Shown piece by piece: positions 46,866 to 58,685 of a DNA stretch of 64,000 nucleotides. The notes below the pieces were generated by a model. It was not told the origin of the DNA and made no database searches. It saw only the letters and a program-made list of their open reading frames with translations. Where the stretch lies: the NCBI RefSeq assembly GCF_001649575.2, contig NC_051430.1:35354488-35418487 (forward strand). The letters are read 5' to 3'. The position numbers were made by a program, and so were the translations under genes. This DNA comes from Kryptolebias marmoratus (taxonomy: Eukaryota > Chordata > Actinopteri > Cyprinodontiformes > Rivulidae). Each line of letters starts with the position of its first letter. The first letter of the stretch is position 1.

Positions 46866-49800
46866 GTGGGTGCGCAGCGGCGCGGACACGTTCATAGTTT
46901 TACTCCCAGTTTGCTTTGATGGGGATGAGAAGGTGTTTGTGTTTGTGATGTAGGACCTGTTTGGATTTGATCTGGCTCTGCTTTGGGCACTTGTGTGTCT
47001 CCAGTAGATCTGTTGGTGGTGAGCACTCTTAAGCTTCTGACATACTTCCCAAGAACAAAGTTCCTTTTGACCTGGACGTCTCATACTCCTGGGGAGTCCT
47101 CCCAGTCCTCCCATCAGTGTCACAACTCTATTGTTTGAACATGTTTAGCTTGTAAATATGTTGCAAAGGTAACATTATTAAGTGCTTCCCTCTGTTCACA
47201 GTGTTTTGACTTTGTTTGTTTTACAGATTATTAGCCGTTTGTGTGCCTTTAAAGACGTGTTACATACATGTTTGTACTTCCTCATCAGGGGGGCCTCCAG
47301 AAAGTTTTCAAAAACTGTTTGGCTAAGAGGGCCAGTGAGGGGGTGTGTGTAATATTTTAAGGGTGGCCATTGCAGCACCCCCCATTCCTCACTACCTCGG
47401 CTATCTGCTCCTCACACTTCTATACCAGCAGAAACATGGAAATTTAAACATTTCCACTTTAAACGTCAGATTTCTGACCAGTGACAGATTCGAAAAAAGA
47501 TTGTGGAGATGATGTGTCAAGAACAAGCTGCAAGAACTCCCAAAGAGAGAACAGATTTCTCTCTTCTTGTGAAGTGTGTAGAAGTCTTTAGTCATTCCTG
47601 AGGCAAATACCAGTCAGGTGAAGCAGATTGTGAGATGCTTGCAAATAAAGTATGATCTTTATTTGCTTTTTAAAATAAAAAGCAAGACTTGACACGAGTT
47701 CCAGTTATTCCTCAATGAAGGTACAGTTATAAGAACACGTCACCCGTCTGAAAACGAAGGATTAAATCCGTCTGGTGTTCATTTCTAAAATGGCTGTCTG
47801 AGCGATCTTTGTTCATCCTGCTGAAAAGGACACAAACCTGGAGGCGAACAGCTGGCAGCCGCTTGAGCTCTCAGAGAGACGACGTCGTCCCCCCTTCCAC
47901 CTTTGCTGACGACTATTTTTAACTTTTCAACCCCAGAAAGGCTGAGTGCACAAAGCTTGTTTTGCGTTTTCGCTCCCATGCAGTATTTATGACGTGATCC
48001 AACCTCCGTCCGTCTCAGCAGCAGCTGTTTGGTGTTATCTTTGACCCTTCTCTCCTCTCTAAAAGTACCTCCTCAAGGTTTACTGTGATGAGTCACTGGC
48101 CTCAGCCTCGTTTATCTTAATCTGTGACGTTCAGCTGACCGATGCTAACAGCCGCTGCTGCAGGCAGGTTGGATTAATCACTTTTCTACGTGTTGTTTTA
48201 TTCTCACTTTTCCTTTCTCTGTTCTTGACTCCATGTCCCCTCATCTGCTGCAGAAAATTAGTCATGGAAGATTTATAAGTTGTAATTTTCTTCAAACTAT
48301 GGTTGGAGCTCATTAAATTAAAAAAAATAATTACTAGTCCAGATACAATATGTGGTTTCTGTTTCATAACTGAGAAAGACATAGTGTTGGTTAATAATCT
48401 AATCATTTATTACTTAAAAATAAATTATTGTTGATTTACTGGTTCCAGCTTCTGGAGAGATCTCATGTTTCCCAGAAACAAACTTAGTTTTCTGCTGCTT
48501 TTTTAACCAAAAACCTAAAAAAACCCATTAAAAGTGAAAACTTGTTTTTTTATATAATAAATAAAATGAATTTAAAAAGTTTTTGTGACATAAATGTTTT
48601 TTCCAGGCTCGCTCACGTTGTTCCGCTGATATGGTTTGGCACATGACAGCAAACTGAAGGCCCGTGGGCCTCATATGGCCCTTGTTACAATGTTTTTTAG
48701 ACTATGAGATGATATTTTAAATGCATTAAAACTCAAACCATATTCAGTGCAGACTTCTCAGGACAATTAGCCAATCTTAAAGCAGAAAAAGTAAAGTTTA
48801 AATCAAACATTTAATAGGTGGCCTGAGGGCCAAATATGGCGCCACCAAAAATCCCAACCCGATTGGTCTGAATATAATGCTGAAAGTGTGCAAGAGTTAC
48901 TTCTTCACCTTCAGCATCGTATTAAGCAGCTGGAGCAGTACCAATGTTTGGTAACCATGACAACAGAGAGGCGGTGAACACGCACCTGTAAGCCGCTGTC
49001 TGATTGGCCGATCCATCCGACCTGTGCAAAGGGCAGCGGGTCAGAAGGAAGACAACAGCGAGCTCGATACGTTTCAGAGCCAAAAAGCAAAACTTTAATT
49101 GGCCAATTTTGCCTTTTAGAGACGGCTGATAATTATTGCCTGTGGCCCTCAAACCCTCAGTAATTGTTTCAGTATTGTCCACTTGCAGCTGAAATAAAAC
49201 TTTCACCATCTCTGATTTTGTGATGCAGACAAAAAACATCCAAATGGGACCAATCAAACAAACCTCATGTATCTGACTTGAATTAATGTGTGTCAGCTAT
49301 AATGTATATTTCATTTTTTCCTTGTTCTCTTCTTATTTCAGAGTCGATTGGTATTACATACATAAAACATTTGAAAACCGAGGTTGATTTATTATATCTT
49401 TTTAACAAATGTGACTTGAGATTGGCCCTTTGTACAATTTAGTCAATAATGAAACATTTTTTCACAAAAATGATAAAACTGATTTGTTGTTGTCAGGAAG
49501 ATATTTAATGTGTTTGAACAGAACAACATACCAATAAAATGTGAGGAATTCACAAAAAGCTTTTTTCTTACTATGTAACATTTTGTTAATTATTGATTAT
49601 TGCGGTATTTAAATTCCTGGTGAATTACATTTAATAATTTAATAAAATGGTTGTTTTATTAGCACAGCATTGCAGTTTTTTTCAACATCTTATGTCATAA
49701 AACTGGCAAATAATGAACTCCAAGAGCTAAGGAAGAGCCCACTACTTGACAGTTCATATGAAATGAGCCTCGCTGATTTATAAATATGTTCTTAGCTTAA

Positions 49801-50189
49801 TAAGGCTCATCTCTGTTGTTATTTGTTTAAACGCTGCATTAAAGAGCTGAATAAATAGGTTTGAAGGCCAGAATGAAAACTCAACAAGTTTTAAATCCTC
49901 ACAAACGCTGTTTCAAGAAAAGTTAAGTTCGTCTAATTTCAATAAAAACTTACAGCTACATTTTTATCATCTGAGTTGAACATTAGTTGGTTTGCTGTCG
50001 TACTGACCAACATTCAGGAAGTTAAAAAGCCTCTCTACAGTCAGGAGATGAAGACATGGCAGGTGAGGCTATTAAAGCATCCATAAGTGTCTTATATGTA
50101 GTTAACACCTGCTGCCAGAGGAGAACGAGCAATCATGTTTCTGCTCGTGTGCGTCCTGGATTGAGTTTAATTCAACTCTCCAAAATCAA

Positions 50190-50405
50190 TTAATGGATGT
50201 ACATCTACAGCTGATTAACGTTTGGAATCAACCCAATTCAACAGACCTTATTAAACACAAAAATGGCTGCAGATCATGCAGTTTAATGAATATTGAGCTA
50301 AAACTTGATGAGTTTAGTAGCTGAGACTCATTGGCAACACAGCAGCACTTTTACTAAATGTTAACTGTTTGCACAATATCTTCTGAACTACTGGCCAGGT
50401 TTGAA
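50190..50405 (+). repeat. Dispersed repeat family R1
   Basis: ATGGATGTACATCTACAGCTG, TTTGGAATCAACCCAATTC, AAAAATGGCTGCAGATCATG, ATATTGAGCTAAAACTTGATG and TAGCTGAGACTCATTGGCAA appear in family order, followed by CAATATCTTCTGAACTACTGG. Confidence 0.6.
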
Positions 50406-50419
50406 TCAAATCCAATTTA

Positions 50420-50736
50420 AATGGTAAACTGTATTTATGTAGCACCTTTCTAACCAACCAGGCCACTCAAAGCTCTTTACAACCCAATCTGTGCCCTCAT
50501 TTCCCCGTCCATCCCCATCACATATCCATACAGCACTCTGCTACATCTCTGCAAAGCTAACCTGAATAAATCATATTATAGAGTCTAATCAGTGCTTTAG
50601 ATCACATTCATACACCGACGGGGCACATCACAGGTAATTAGGGGTTCAGCGTCTTGCTGTGGCATCTGCTGGAATCAAACCTCCAACTCTCTCATTGGAG
50701 GACGACTGTTCTAACCTCTGATCCACAGCCATCCCC
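50420..50736 (-). repeat. tRNA-derived SINE, family A, longer copy
   Basis: On the minus strand the head GGATGGCTGTGGATCAGAGG, with CCTCCAATGAGAGAGTTGG and GGAGGTTTGATTCC (B box), is followed by a middle region absent from the copy at 13893-14110. The tail is AAATACAGTTTACCATTT, with CACTCAAAGCTCTTTACAAC on the plus strand. Confidence 0.75.
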
Positions 50737-50743
50737 AACATTT

Positions 50744-50985
50744 GTTAAGATCTTCCTACTTGTATATAAAGCATTAAAAGGCCCTGCATCACAGTATGTA
50801 AGATCATTCAGGTTTTATAGACTGTATATTTTATATTTTTCTTTTGTTCATATGTGTGAATGTATACCTGTCTGTTTTAATGTCTTTTATTTTTATATAT
50901 TTGTTTAGTTCTGTTCTTGGAAAGCACACTGGGCTGCTTTAACCACGAAATGTTCTTTCTAATTAAAGTACGACTCGACATAACA
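50744..50985 (+). pseudogene. LINE (L2-like) 3' remnant
   Basis: The first part encodes VKIFLLVYKALKGPASQYV, which resembles the LL-YKAL-GLAP-YL motif near the C-terminus of fish L2/Rex-type LINE polyproteins. The following AT-rich segment, with GAAAGCACACTGGGCTGC and TTCTTTCTAATTAAAGTACG, looks like a LINE 3' end. It is truncated and dead. It abuts the SINE at 50420-50736, which may have inserted next to it. Confidence 0.5.
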
Positions 50986-53569
50986 GGACCTATATTTACT
51001 GTTCTTCCGTCTGCAGCCCTGGAAATTCAATTTGAGACTAACAGTGGAGACTTTGTGAAACTAAAACGGAAACTTTATCGTTCATTATGAGATGGGATCT
51101 CTGAGGTCAACATGACTGTCAAAACAAGGAAGTATTTTAGTTTTCTTTCACGAAATTTATAACTTGGAAAAAAAAGGAAGTTATTCTTTGGAAACATGTT
51201 GTTTGTAAGAACTGAATGGTTTTGTCCTCCCCTGATGAGACATTTTGTGGTGGTTGTTATCTGGACTGGTTTCATTGTGCTGGGCTGATTTTAAATGTTT
51301 AATTGAGCACCAATTATTGCAGTTATTATGTGGATTTGTGTGTGTTGGGGGGCGTTGGAAGATTAGGAAGCTTCGTCACTCTGCAGTGGGTTGAGTCACA
51401 GAGAACTAAAGACGTAGACATAGGTTATCCAGATATGCAGCATGTTCTGTAGATCTCTAGCTTCACTGTGGACCATCTCACATAAACCCTGTTTGATTTT
51501 TACAGCAGAAATCACATCAATTAAAATGAGGAGGTAAATGATGAAAATGCCTGCTGACAGGTTAGATGTTGGTTCCGAGGTTGCTCAGATTAAAGGCAGT
51601 CAATACGTGTGAAGACACGTTTATGGAAAAACTCACATTGAGTATCGATTTTGGATTACTGATTAATAAATGAGGAAGTCTGTCTCTTCCTGGGAGCTTG
51701 GACTTCTATCAGCCCTTGCAGCATCTGTCAGCAATGTCACCATTTACAAGAAATATGGTCTGCAAGTTTATAAAAGACGCTTAGCACTCACACGTCTGCC
51801 GTTTTTATGCATTTTACTTTAGGCACTCATAATACATCATTAGCAAAAAAAATATTTTTGAGGAAAGCTCCTAGAGGTATTATTGGACTAATATAGCAAG
51901 TTAATATAGAGTCGATATAATACAAGAATTTCCTGGAAGTTATCCTTCTGGAAAGGCATTTGATAGTGTTATATTATTAGGTGAGAACACATACATACCA
52001 AAAAGTGGTCAAATGACCTCACATTTGACTTGAATGCTTTGGTATGCAGAGGAGTTTATGGTTGCCTTAATGAGGCTGTTCAGATTTCTGTTTGTAATCC
52101 GTCTCGAGCTATCTCTAAAACAATCAGAACAAACAATAAACCAAAAACAAACTCACGCACGTAATGTCCTTGGATTAAAATCTGGACAGATTGGAGATTT
52201 TTATCGAAAACGAGTCTGATGAACAGTCCAATAAAACAACAAAAACAGCCATATCTCAAGGCAGTTTATTATCTTCAATCAGCTGGAAACTGAGCAGATT
52301 TTACCAAACGTGGATAAAAAGGAGGCTGGAGCAGCTCTGAAGGTGGTGGAGAGAAAACGTTTTCAGGGAGCATTGAGGCGTTCAGACACGTATTTAATAC
52401 TGATTGCAAACATACAGCTATGAGCCATTTGTAACAACAGATCTGAACAGCCCCAATAACCATCCCTCCACCACCGTGTTCCTTGGAGAGAACAGACTTT
52501 TTTCCTGTTTGAGCTTTCATAAACATTCAATGTTTACCAGACTAACTGAGATGCAGCAGTTTCTCTGCCCTCAGGGTGGAAGGCTGGAATGCCCACTCCA
52601 GCTTTTCCTGCTAATCCAAATAAATTCAAACAAAGGAGACTGGACTTGGTTTTGATTTTTGAAGATGTTTTTGGCTGCTGTTCTGAGTGTTTTCCACCTT
52701 GGAATAATTGCTCGGTCGTATTATAACCTTTCTGCTGAGACTCTTTCTCCTCGCTGATATTGTTTCATATTTCACATATTGATGATTTTTAAGACCTGGT
52801 TAGGATATTATTATTATGTTTCGATGCGTACATTCTTAGAATTAAAGGAATGAACTATGACCTGATTTCTCACTGCATGTTCCAGTAAAATGAGATTCAG
52901 TTTTGACCTGCTTCCATTTTCTGCCTGTGACTCCCGTCCTTTCTGTCTCTCCTTCTGTTCCATATTACAAATATGACATTTGGAAATAAAACTCTGCAGT
53001 GGCTCGTTCAGGCTGGTGGCCTGTGGTTAGCAGAGAGAAGTTATAAAATATTTACCACCAGTGCCTCCAACTGCTGTGGTCTCAGTCGGAAATCTGTTGC
53101 TTGGTTTTGAGTAATCTTTTTTTTTTTGTAATCAAGATAAGATTTATCTGAGACACACCTCAGAGTGAAATATGGAACCTGTTAATACCAACATTTGACA
53201 TCAGTTCAGCTCAGAAGCTTGCAGCAGGCGCCGGCATGCTACTGACATTTAATGAGTCAGAGACAAGAAAAAGAGGAGTCACTGAAGTCAAAGTCACGAC
53301 ACAGAGGCAAGATGGAAACAACAACGTGCTCATTTGGAAAAATGTTTTCGACTTGTGAAATAATCTTTGTAAGACTGGTCACACCCCTTTCTTCCACCCT
53401 CAACGCTCAGCTGACTGCAGGATAAGAACATTACGACCAAGGATAGAATAAATCTGCCGTTTATAAAAAGGACCGTTCATATCCTGCTTTTGGTCTGCAG
53501 GGTCAATCTTTTAAAGTTTAAATAGTTACTTGTGCCCTTAAAACCTTTATACCTAATTAAAAGCATAGC

Positions 53570-53705
53570 CTTCCTTGAAAGCATCATTATTACCACACCA
53601 AATATTAGGTCAATTTCTAGACATTATTGTGATTTTAAGGTCTGCTGGCTGTGACGGCCATCTTGAATCAGGTTAAGCAGCTGTAGATGTTCATGCAATT
53701 CCTTG
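53570..53705 (-). repeat. Dispersed repeat family R1
   Basis: ACCACACCAAATATTAGGTC, then GGCTGTGACGGCCATCTTGA, ATCAGGTTAAGCAGCTGTAG and TTCATGCAATTCCTTGCAAG match the minus-strand family pattern. Confidence 0.55.
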
Positions 53706-54628
53706 CAAGCATGCAAACCTTTGGCTTTCAGCAGATTTAATAACTCATAGGAGGCTACACGTCAGCTGTGCAGTGGGTAATGTAAGATAAGAAACTTCCC
53801 TGGGAAAAATAAAACCTTAATAATTTCTACAAACCACATTGTCTGCTTGTGTCTTCTGATGGTAGAAAAAGGAAACAAACAAAAATCTAATACTGGTTTT
53901 AACTGGATCGTCAACAAAGGTCGACTCATAATATTAACACATGTATTCTGCAAATCAAACCCCTGAGAGGAAACCTTTAAAACAAGAAAAAGAAAGTTTT
54001 ATTGTTATCTTTACTAAGATCTAGTGTGTCAACTAAACAGCAGCAAGATTATACAATAAAAAAAGATGTTTTTTAACATGGGAAAGCATGGGCTTCACTT
54101 GGGATTAGAGAAAAGACTTTCAGTCACACACAGAACAACTGCAAGGAGGGAAATCAAACACTTCACCTGTTTGTTTCCAAGGCTCAAGATCTCGTTACCT
54201 TAAATTTTGCCGGCCAGTTTTATTAAGTCCAAAAGGAGCCCAGGTTTTTCGACGCCTTCCGGCTTTGTTTGATGAGTTTTCACCGGATCAGAAACAGGAT
54301 TTCTAACGTCTGTAGTCCACATATTCTTTGGTTTCCAGCCTAGTTGTTTTTGTTATGATCTCTTATCATATTCCAAATCTAAAGAAGTAGTGGCAGCCAT
54401 GTTGAATGTTTGAGGGGGAGTCAGGTGGGTAACAGCAGAGGTCGAGTATTAACATGAACGTCTCACTTCCTGTTTACTTTCCATCGTTTTGTTTAGTTGC
54501 CTCATTAAGGCAAGAAGTGGGTTAACAAAGATGCATGATTTGTTTTGGTATTTGGAGGCTGATCTGTGTGAATCCACAGTTAAAAACACAAACATGGACG
54601 CCCTCATGCTGTCTGTTCTGTATTCCAG

Positions 54629-54702
54629 GCTTTGAAAGAGGGAAGGAGGACCTCCTGCCTCTGCCTTTGAAGGAGGACTCAAATTCCATATCTAAGAGCA
54701 AG
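54629..54702 (+). CDS. osbpl8: osbpl8 exon 5: first common exon (GFERGKED)
   Basis: Acceptor TGTATTCCAG, donor AGCAAG|GTAAGAGA. It enters in phase 1 and leaves in phase 0, giving GFERGKEDLLPLPLKEDS and SISKSK. GFERGKED is identical to human ORP8 at the same place, and the following acidic and serine-rich stretch is similar. It accepts either exon 4 or the ORP5-type exon, both of which end in G with phase 1. It has no known fold and lies in the disordered N-terminal arm. Confidence 0.95.
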
Positions 54703-55999
54703 GTAAGAGACGTCAGGGGGTTTCAGAGCCAGCGTTGTAAGGAATGTTACTACACACCGTTGTTCTTGCCTCAGACACAAGCCAGCCCGCAGTGAGATGA
54801 CTAACACATACATCAAATATTTATCAGCTGCCGTGTGTGTGTTTGTGCTATTTTTTTCTAATAGCACAAACTGTCGTGTAATTACGTTAATGAAAAGAAA
54901 GCTTGTCAAAATGTGTTGTTGGCGACACGTTTGCAGTAAAAGGTAAGAGCAGCTGCTTAAAGAACCAAGAAAACAGAACAATCCTTACTCTTATGTTGCT
55001 AAAGACAACTTAGTGGCTCTAAATTTGAAAAATGGAGTCTAGTATCATTTTAAGATCAACAAAGACATCAAATTTGGGCACAAAAAAGAAAAAACTATAT
55101 TAAAAAGAAAAGAAAACTGAGCTTCACTCTGTAGTTGAGATGCACTCTTTGAATACAAACAAACAACAGCCTGTAATAATAATTATAATAATTGATAAAA
55201 AACAGACAAAATGAGTTTTTCCCCACAGATCGTCTGTGGAGGTTATTATCACTGTGATACGTCAAACAGCTGTCTCACCATCAACTATCAGCTGTAAACA
55301 CATGTACTTTTATTTCTGCTCCTCCTTCACCTTGCAGGACGAGTTTCAGGCTGACATCATGGGGCTTCACGTGTTTAAACCTCTCTCCATCGGTGCTTAT
55401 TTGCTCTTACCTTTGCATCGAAGTTTTGTCCTAAAGAAATGAAGCCAAGGCCAGTTAAGATTCTGAACTAATCTGACAGCGAAACCTTACCTTCTCCATG
55501 CACTCTGAACATAGATTATTTAAACCCTGCAGGTTCCAGCCATCACAGTTTTCATGTGACGGGACAGTAAGGACATTATGTTAGATGTTAACCACGTCTG
55601 TTTGCTCCTCATATCAGCCCAGAGTTGCTTCCACAGATCTCATATTTTTAAGTCAAAGCTCCTAAATTACAAATCCCAAGTTAGTGATTTTGTATTGTTT
55701 ATACAGAGAACGGTGAATAACTCGTCTGCCCCGTCTCAACCAAACAAACCCAAAACACACCTGCATGAATTTATCACCAAATGTTGTTGGACTGATGAGA
55801 GTGGATGAAGAAACAAACCTAACTGTCAGTGAGCAAACCAAGAAAAATAAAGAACGATCAGTTAAAGAAAAAAAACAAATCACTCGTGGTATTTGATCTG
55901 TAAACACTTTGCAGCTCAGATAACATGTAGTACATGCTGTTGTCCACAGGATCCTTGTGCTGTTTCATGTTGTTTTGTCCTCCTCCTGTATGTCCTCAG
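54703..55999 (+). other. osbpl8: osbpl8 intron 5
   Basis: About 1.3 kb of AT-rich sequence with poly-A-like and ATAATAATAAT stretches. No repeat family or exon was recognised. An ORF at 55236-55442 has no splice or similarity support. Confidence 0.6.
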
Positions 56000-56080
56000 T
56001 CTGAAACCAAGCTGTACAATGGCTCAGACAAGGATGTGTCGGCATCTGGAGGAAAGCTCACCAAGAAGGAGTCCCTCAAG
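56000..56080 (+). CDS. osbpl8: osbpl8 exon 6 (SETKLYNGSDKD)
   Basis: Acceptor TGTATGTCCTCAG and donor CTCAAG|GTAAGTG, phase 0 to phase 0, 27 codons. SETKLYNGSDKDVSASGGK and LTKKESLK follow human ORP8 closely (SESKLYNGSEKD, KLTKKESLK). The equivalent ORP5 exon reads YRLCNGSDKE, so ORP8 is the better match. This serine- and lysine-rich linker leads into the basic segment before the PH domain. Confidence 0.95.
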
Positions 56081-56429
56081 GTAAGTGAGCTTTAAAGCGG
56101 CTTAAGTCTTGCGTCTCCGGACGCTAATTCTCCGAGTGGAGCCATAAAAATACTCCTTCGTCGAGGAGGCCTGTCAAACAATCTTCTCTTGCCGTATGTT
56201 TTATTTTACACAAAATGTCGAACATTTTTCTTTCCGATAGTTCCCTTGTGTCGCCACGGTGCGAAATAAACAGCACATTTTAAATGGTCAACCAAATGCA
56301 AATGGTGTCTCACTTACAGCGAGGTGTTATTTGAACAGAAACACAGAGGAAACCATGTGTGGAGGAAAAGAACATTCAGAGTTGTGCAGATTGTGTTTTG
56401 CAGTCTTCGTCCTCCTGTGCTCCCTGCAG
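56081..56429 (+). other. osbpl8: osbpl8 intron 6
   Basis: A 349-base intron bounded by GTAAGTGAGC and TGTGCTCCCTGCAG. Nothing else recognised. Confidence 0.85.
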
Positions 56430-56531
56430 GTGCAGAAGAAGAACTACAGAGAAGAGAAGAAGAGGGCCACCAAGGAGCTGCTCAGCACCATCACAGATCC
56501 TTCTGTCATCGTCATGGCCGACTGGCTAAAG
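56430..56531 (+). CDS. osbpl8: osbpl8 exon 7: basic segment and start of PH domain
   Basis: Phase 0 to phase 0, 34 codons, residues 141-174 of the long isoform. It encodes VQKKNYREEKKRATK, a strongly basic amphipathic stretch. In ORP5/8 this polybasic region, together with the PH domain, promotes plasma membrane binding through PI4P and PI(4,5)P2 (established for the mammalian proteins). ELLSTITDPSVIVMADWLK follows and enters the first strand of the PH domain at ADWLK. Apart from its splice junctions it appears identical to mammalian ORP8 as far as I recall. Confidence 0.97.
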
Positions 56532-56615
56532 GTGGGGCGCTCCTCTTCCATATTACTGCTGAAACCACCACAACCTTGCCAGCATTTCTCTGCCTAAACA
56601 TTTTCCTGTCTCCAG
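56532..56615 (+). other. osbpl8: osbpl8 intron 7 (84 bases)
   Basis: A very short intron with donor GTGGGGCGC and acceptor CCTGTCTCCAG. It is near the minimum intron length common in fish. Confidence 0.9.
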
Positions 56616-56819
56616 ATCCGTGGCACTCTAAAGAGTTGGACCAAGCTGTGGTGTGTCCTGAAACCTGGTGTCCTGCTCATCTATAAGACTCACAAAAATG
56701 GTCAGTGGGTGGGGACGGTGCTGCTCAACGCCTGCGAGCTGATCGAGAGGCCCTCCAAGAAGGATGGCTTCTGTTTCAAACTTTTTCACCCGCTGGAGCA
56801 GTCCATCTGGGCGGTCAAG
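56616..56819 (+). CDS. osbpl8: osbpl8 exon 8: core of the PH domain
   Basis: Phase 0 to phase 0, 68 codons (residues 175-242). IRGTLKSWTKLWCVLKPG and the following VLLIYKT-KNGQWVGTVLL strands are the PH domain core. RPSKKDGFCFKLFHP and EQSIWAVK follow. The PH domain of ORP8 binds plasma membrane phosphoinositides and so tethers the ER protein at contact sites. The donor is AAG|GTCAGGAA. Conservation to mammals is near complete; differences such as H for Q in YKTHKNG are conservative. Confidence 0.97.
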
Positions 56820-57109
56820 GTCAGGAAATCAGTCAAGAACAGGAAGTGCATCAAAAGAGAAATGTTCCAAAAAGTATTTAAGTGAATGGCAATATGCTGG
56901 TGTAGATTCTCAGTCATCCAGGCCATGGTAAATTCAAAAAAAGTTAAAAAACAAAAACAACTGGACTTCTATTCTGTAGACTTAAAGTTGTCATCACAAA
57001 AGTTTGTGAGCATTAATAAAACATAAACTAACTAAAGGCTTAGCATGCCACCTTTCATACCACTGAAATCTAAAATGACAGTAAATACTATTATGTGCAG
57101 TCTTGTGAC

Positions 57110-57500
57110 GTTGCTGCTCATGTTTACAGTATGTGTTGTGGAAGACTGTCAGCTGAATATCTGCACAATTCACCAAAGTGTAGCCATTTTTGTGGCAGCC
57201 ATCTTGAATTTCATTGAGTCCAAAAGCTAATCAGCTGTAGATGCACATGCAGTGGTTATTTCCTGCAAGTTTCAATAAAATCCCTTCAGATATTTTGCTA
57301 ACAAACAGACTTGACCCTAAACAGTTAGTTGTGAATGTTTAAACACAGATCTGTTGGTGCTCAGAACGGTCATTATCTGTAAAACTGACCTTTTTTAAGG
57401 TCACTTGGCAGCTATCCTAAATTAAGTTGACTCCAAAAGTTGCAGATGTACATCTAATGATTGCTTTTTGTTAGTTCCTTCGGTAGTTTACGAGATATTT
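57110..57500 (-). repeat. Dispersed repeat family R1
   Basis: GTGGCAGCCATCTTGAATTTC, AAAAGCTAATCAGCTGTAG, AGTGGTTATTTCCTGCAAGTT and GATATTTTGCTAACAAACAGAC are followed by a second partial module (GGCAGCTATCCTAAATTAAG, AGTTTACGAGATATTTTACTG), giving two modules in one copy. Confidence 0.6.
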
Positions 57501-57589
57501 TACTGATGGGCAGAAACACAAACATTATCGCCTTTCGGCGGTTAGCACATTGGTTACGTTCACACTTTGAATTAGAGTCAGAATAGACA

Positions 57590-57832
57590 GGTTGTGGACG
57601 GCTCTAAACTCCAGTTAAACTCTAGTTTAGTTTATATTATATTGTAGTTTGGTTCTCCTGAACTTATCTTTGGTTTATCTTTAGTACGACTTTGTGTCTC
57701 ATGTTGTAGATATGCTTAACTCTGTGTGTTTTATGACTGTATTTTTATGTTTGCATGTTGTTCAGCACTTTGTACTGCCCTGTTGTTGAAAAGTGCCATA
57801 TAAATAAATTTGACTTTGACTTATATCACCTT
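57590..57832 (+). repeat. Retroelement 3' tail (ATATAAATAAATTTGACTTTG)
   Basis: The segment ends in GTTCAGCACTTTGTACTGCC, GAAAAGTGCCATATAAATAA and TTTGACTTTGACTT. This is the 3' end shared by many fish LINE and SINE elements, whose tails are TTGACT-type short repeats. The 5' part is not recognisable. Confidence 0.55.
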
Positions 57833-58600
57833 CAATAGGCAAGTAAGTATAGGTTTATTTTAATTTATTTATGTTGTCCAGAAGTTGAAACATCCAGACT
57901 TGTCAATGCAAACGTTGTAAGAATTATTGAAACAACCGACTAAGTGCTGAAAAACACTGGGCAGTCTCATATAGATACAGGTACAGTTTGAATCAGCCTC
58001 TTTTCTCCCCCAGAGATTAAAACAACAGGAAATGCAAACTGATTAACAGGAAGAAACAACCTCCTTTGTTTCATGCACTGAAAACACAATTATCAGTCAT
58101 TGTCCCCATGTGGATGATACCTCATAAATCGCAGCATATATTAGTCTCATTAAAAGCCCGACAAAGACAAATGATTCATCGGGAAGCCATTTTCATATTT
58201 GGCAGCCCACATGCTCCATTTGTTCCTGTGCTTCCAGCTCTTAGTTGTCCACTCGAGTTGTGATTCGGTTTTCATCACTGCCCTCGTCTTTGTTTTTGTC
58301 ATATGAAAGAGCCATCCCGCTCCTCTCTGCTCTTCATCCTCACGACCAAAACGAGCTCCGTCTTCATTCTGCATCTGTGCCTCTCATACGTGTATTTCAT
58401 AATATTAGATTGAGAGTTTCCATTTATTCCAGTGACTTTCTCTGTATTATTGACTGAAAGACGTATCTGTTAACATATCAAGTGAGTTAAAGAGTTTCTA
58501 ATAACATCTTCAGTTTTAAAACCCTGATACACACGTCACCCGTCATCCCTGTTATAGTTTCTGACAGGTTCTTCCTCTCTCTGTCTGTTCTCGTCATCAG

Positions 58601-58685
58601 GGTCCTAAAGGAGAGGCGGTGGGCTCCATCACGCAGCCGTTACCCAGCAGCCACCTCATCTTCCGCGCTGCGTCTGAGTCTGATG
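58601..58685 (+). CDS. osbpl8: osbpl8 exon 9: PH domain, GPKGEAVGSITQPLP segment
   Basis: Acceptor TCTCGTCATCAG and donor TGATG|GTAACAGA, phase 0 to phase 1. It encodes GPKGEAVGSITQPLPSSH and LIFRAASESDG. The LIFRAASESDG variant is shared with ORP5 (human ORP8 has LIIRATSESDG), a small mixed feature. This forms the late strands of the PH domain, with residues 243-271 including the split glycine. Confidence 0.96.

Larger units (their letters stand above)
37141..54628 (+). other. osbpl8: osbpl8 intron 4
   Basis: About 17.5 kb with a 371-base assembly gap (38903-39273), the alternative ORP5-type first exon (46715-46865), a SINE-like fragment near 37385, a SINE at 50420-50736, LINE tails and R1 copies. 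I see nothing assignable in 37460-38900, 39280-42350, 42570-45040, 45110-46380, 46900-50180 and 51000-53560. Strings such as GGCCCGTGGGCC (40067, 48659) look like decayed hAT ends. Confidence 0.55.
56820..58600 (+). other. osbpl8: osbpl8 intron 8
   Basis: About 1.8 kb containing an R1 repeat copy (57110-57500) and a retroelement 3' tail (57590-57830). Nothing else could be assigned in 57840-58600. Confidence 0.65.

Noticed and set aside
46469..46897. 142-codon open frame spanning the gap and the alternative exon
   Set aside because: The frame crosses 34 undetermined bases of unknown true length and reads through the donor at 46865. Only 46715-46865 has family similarity.
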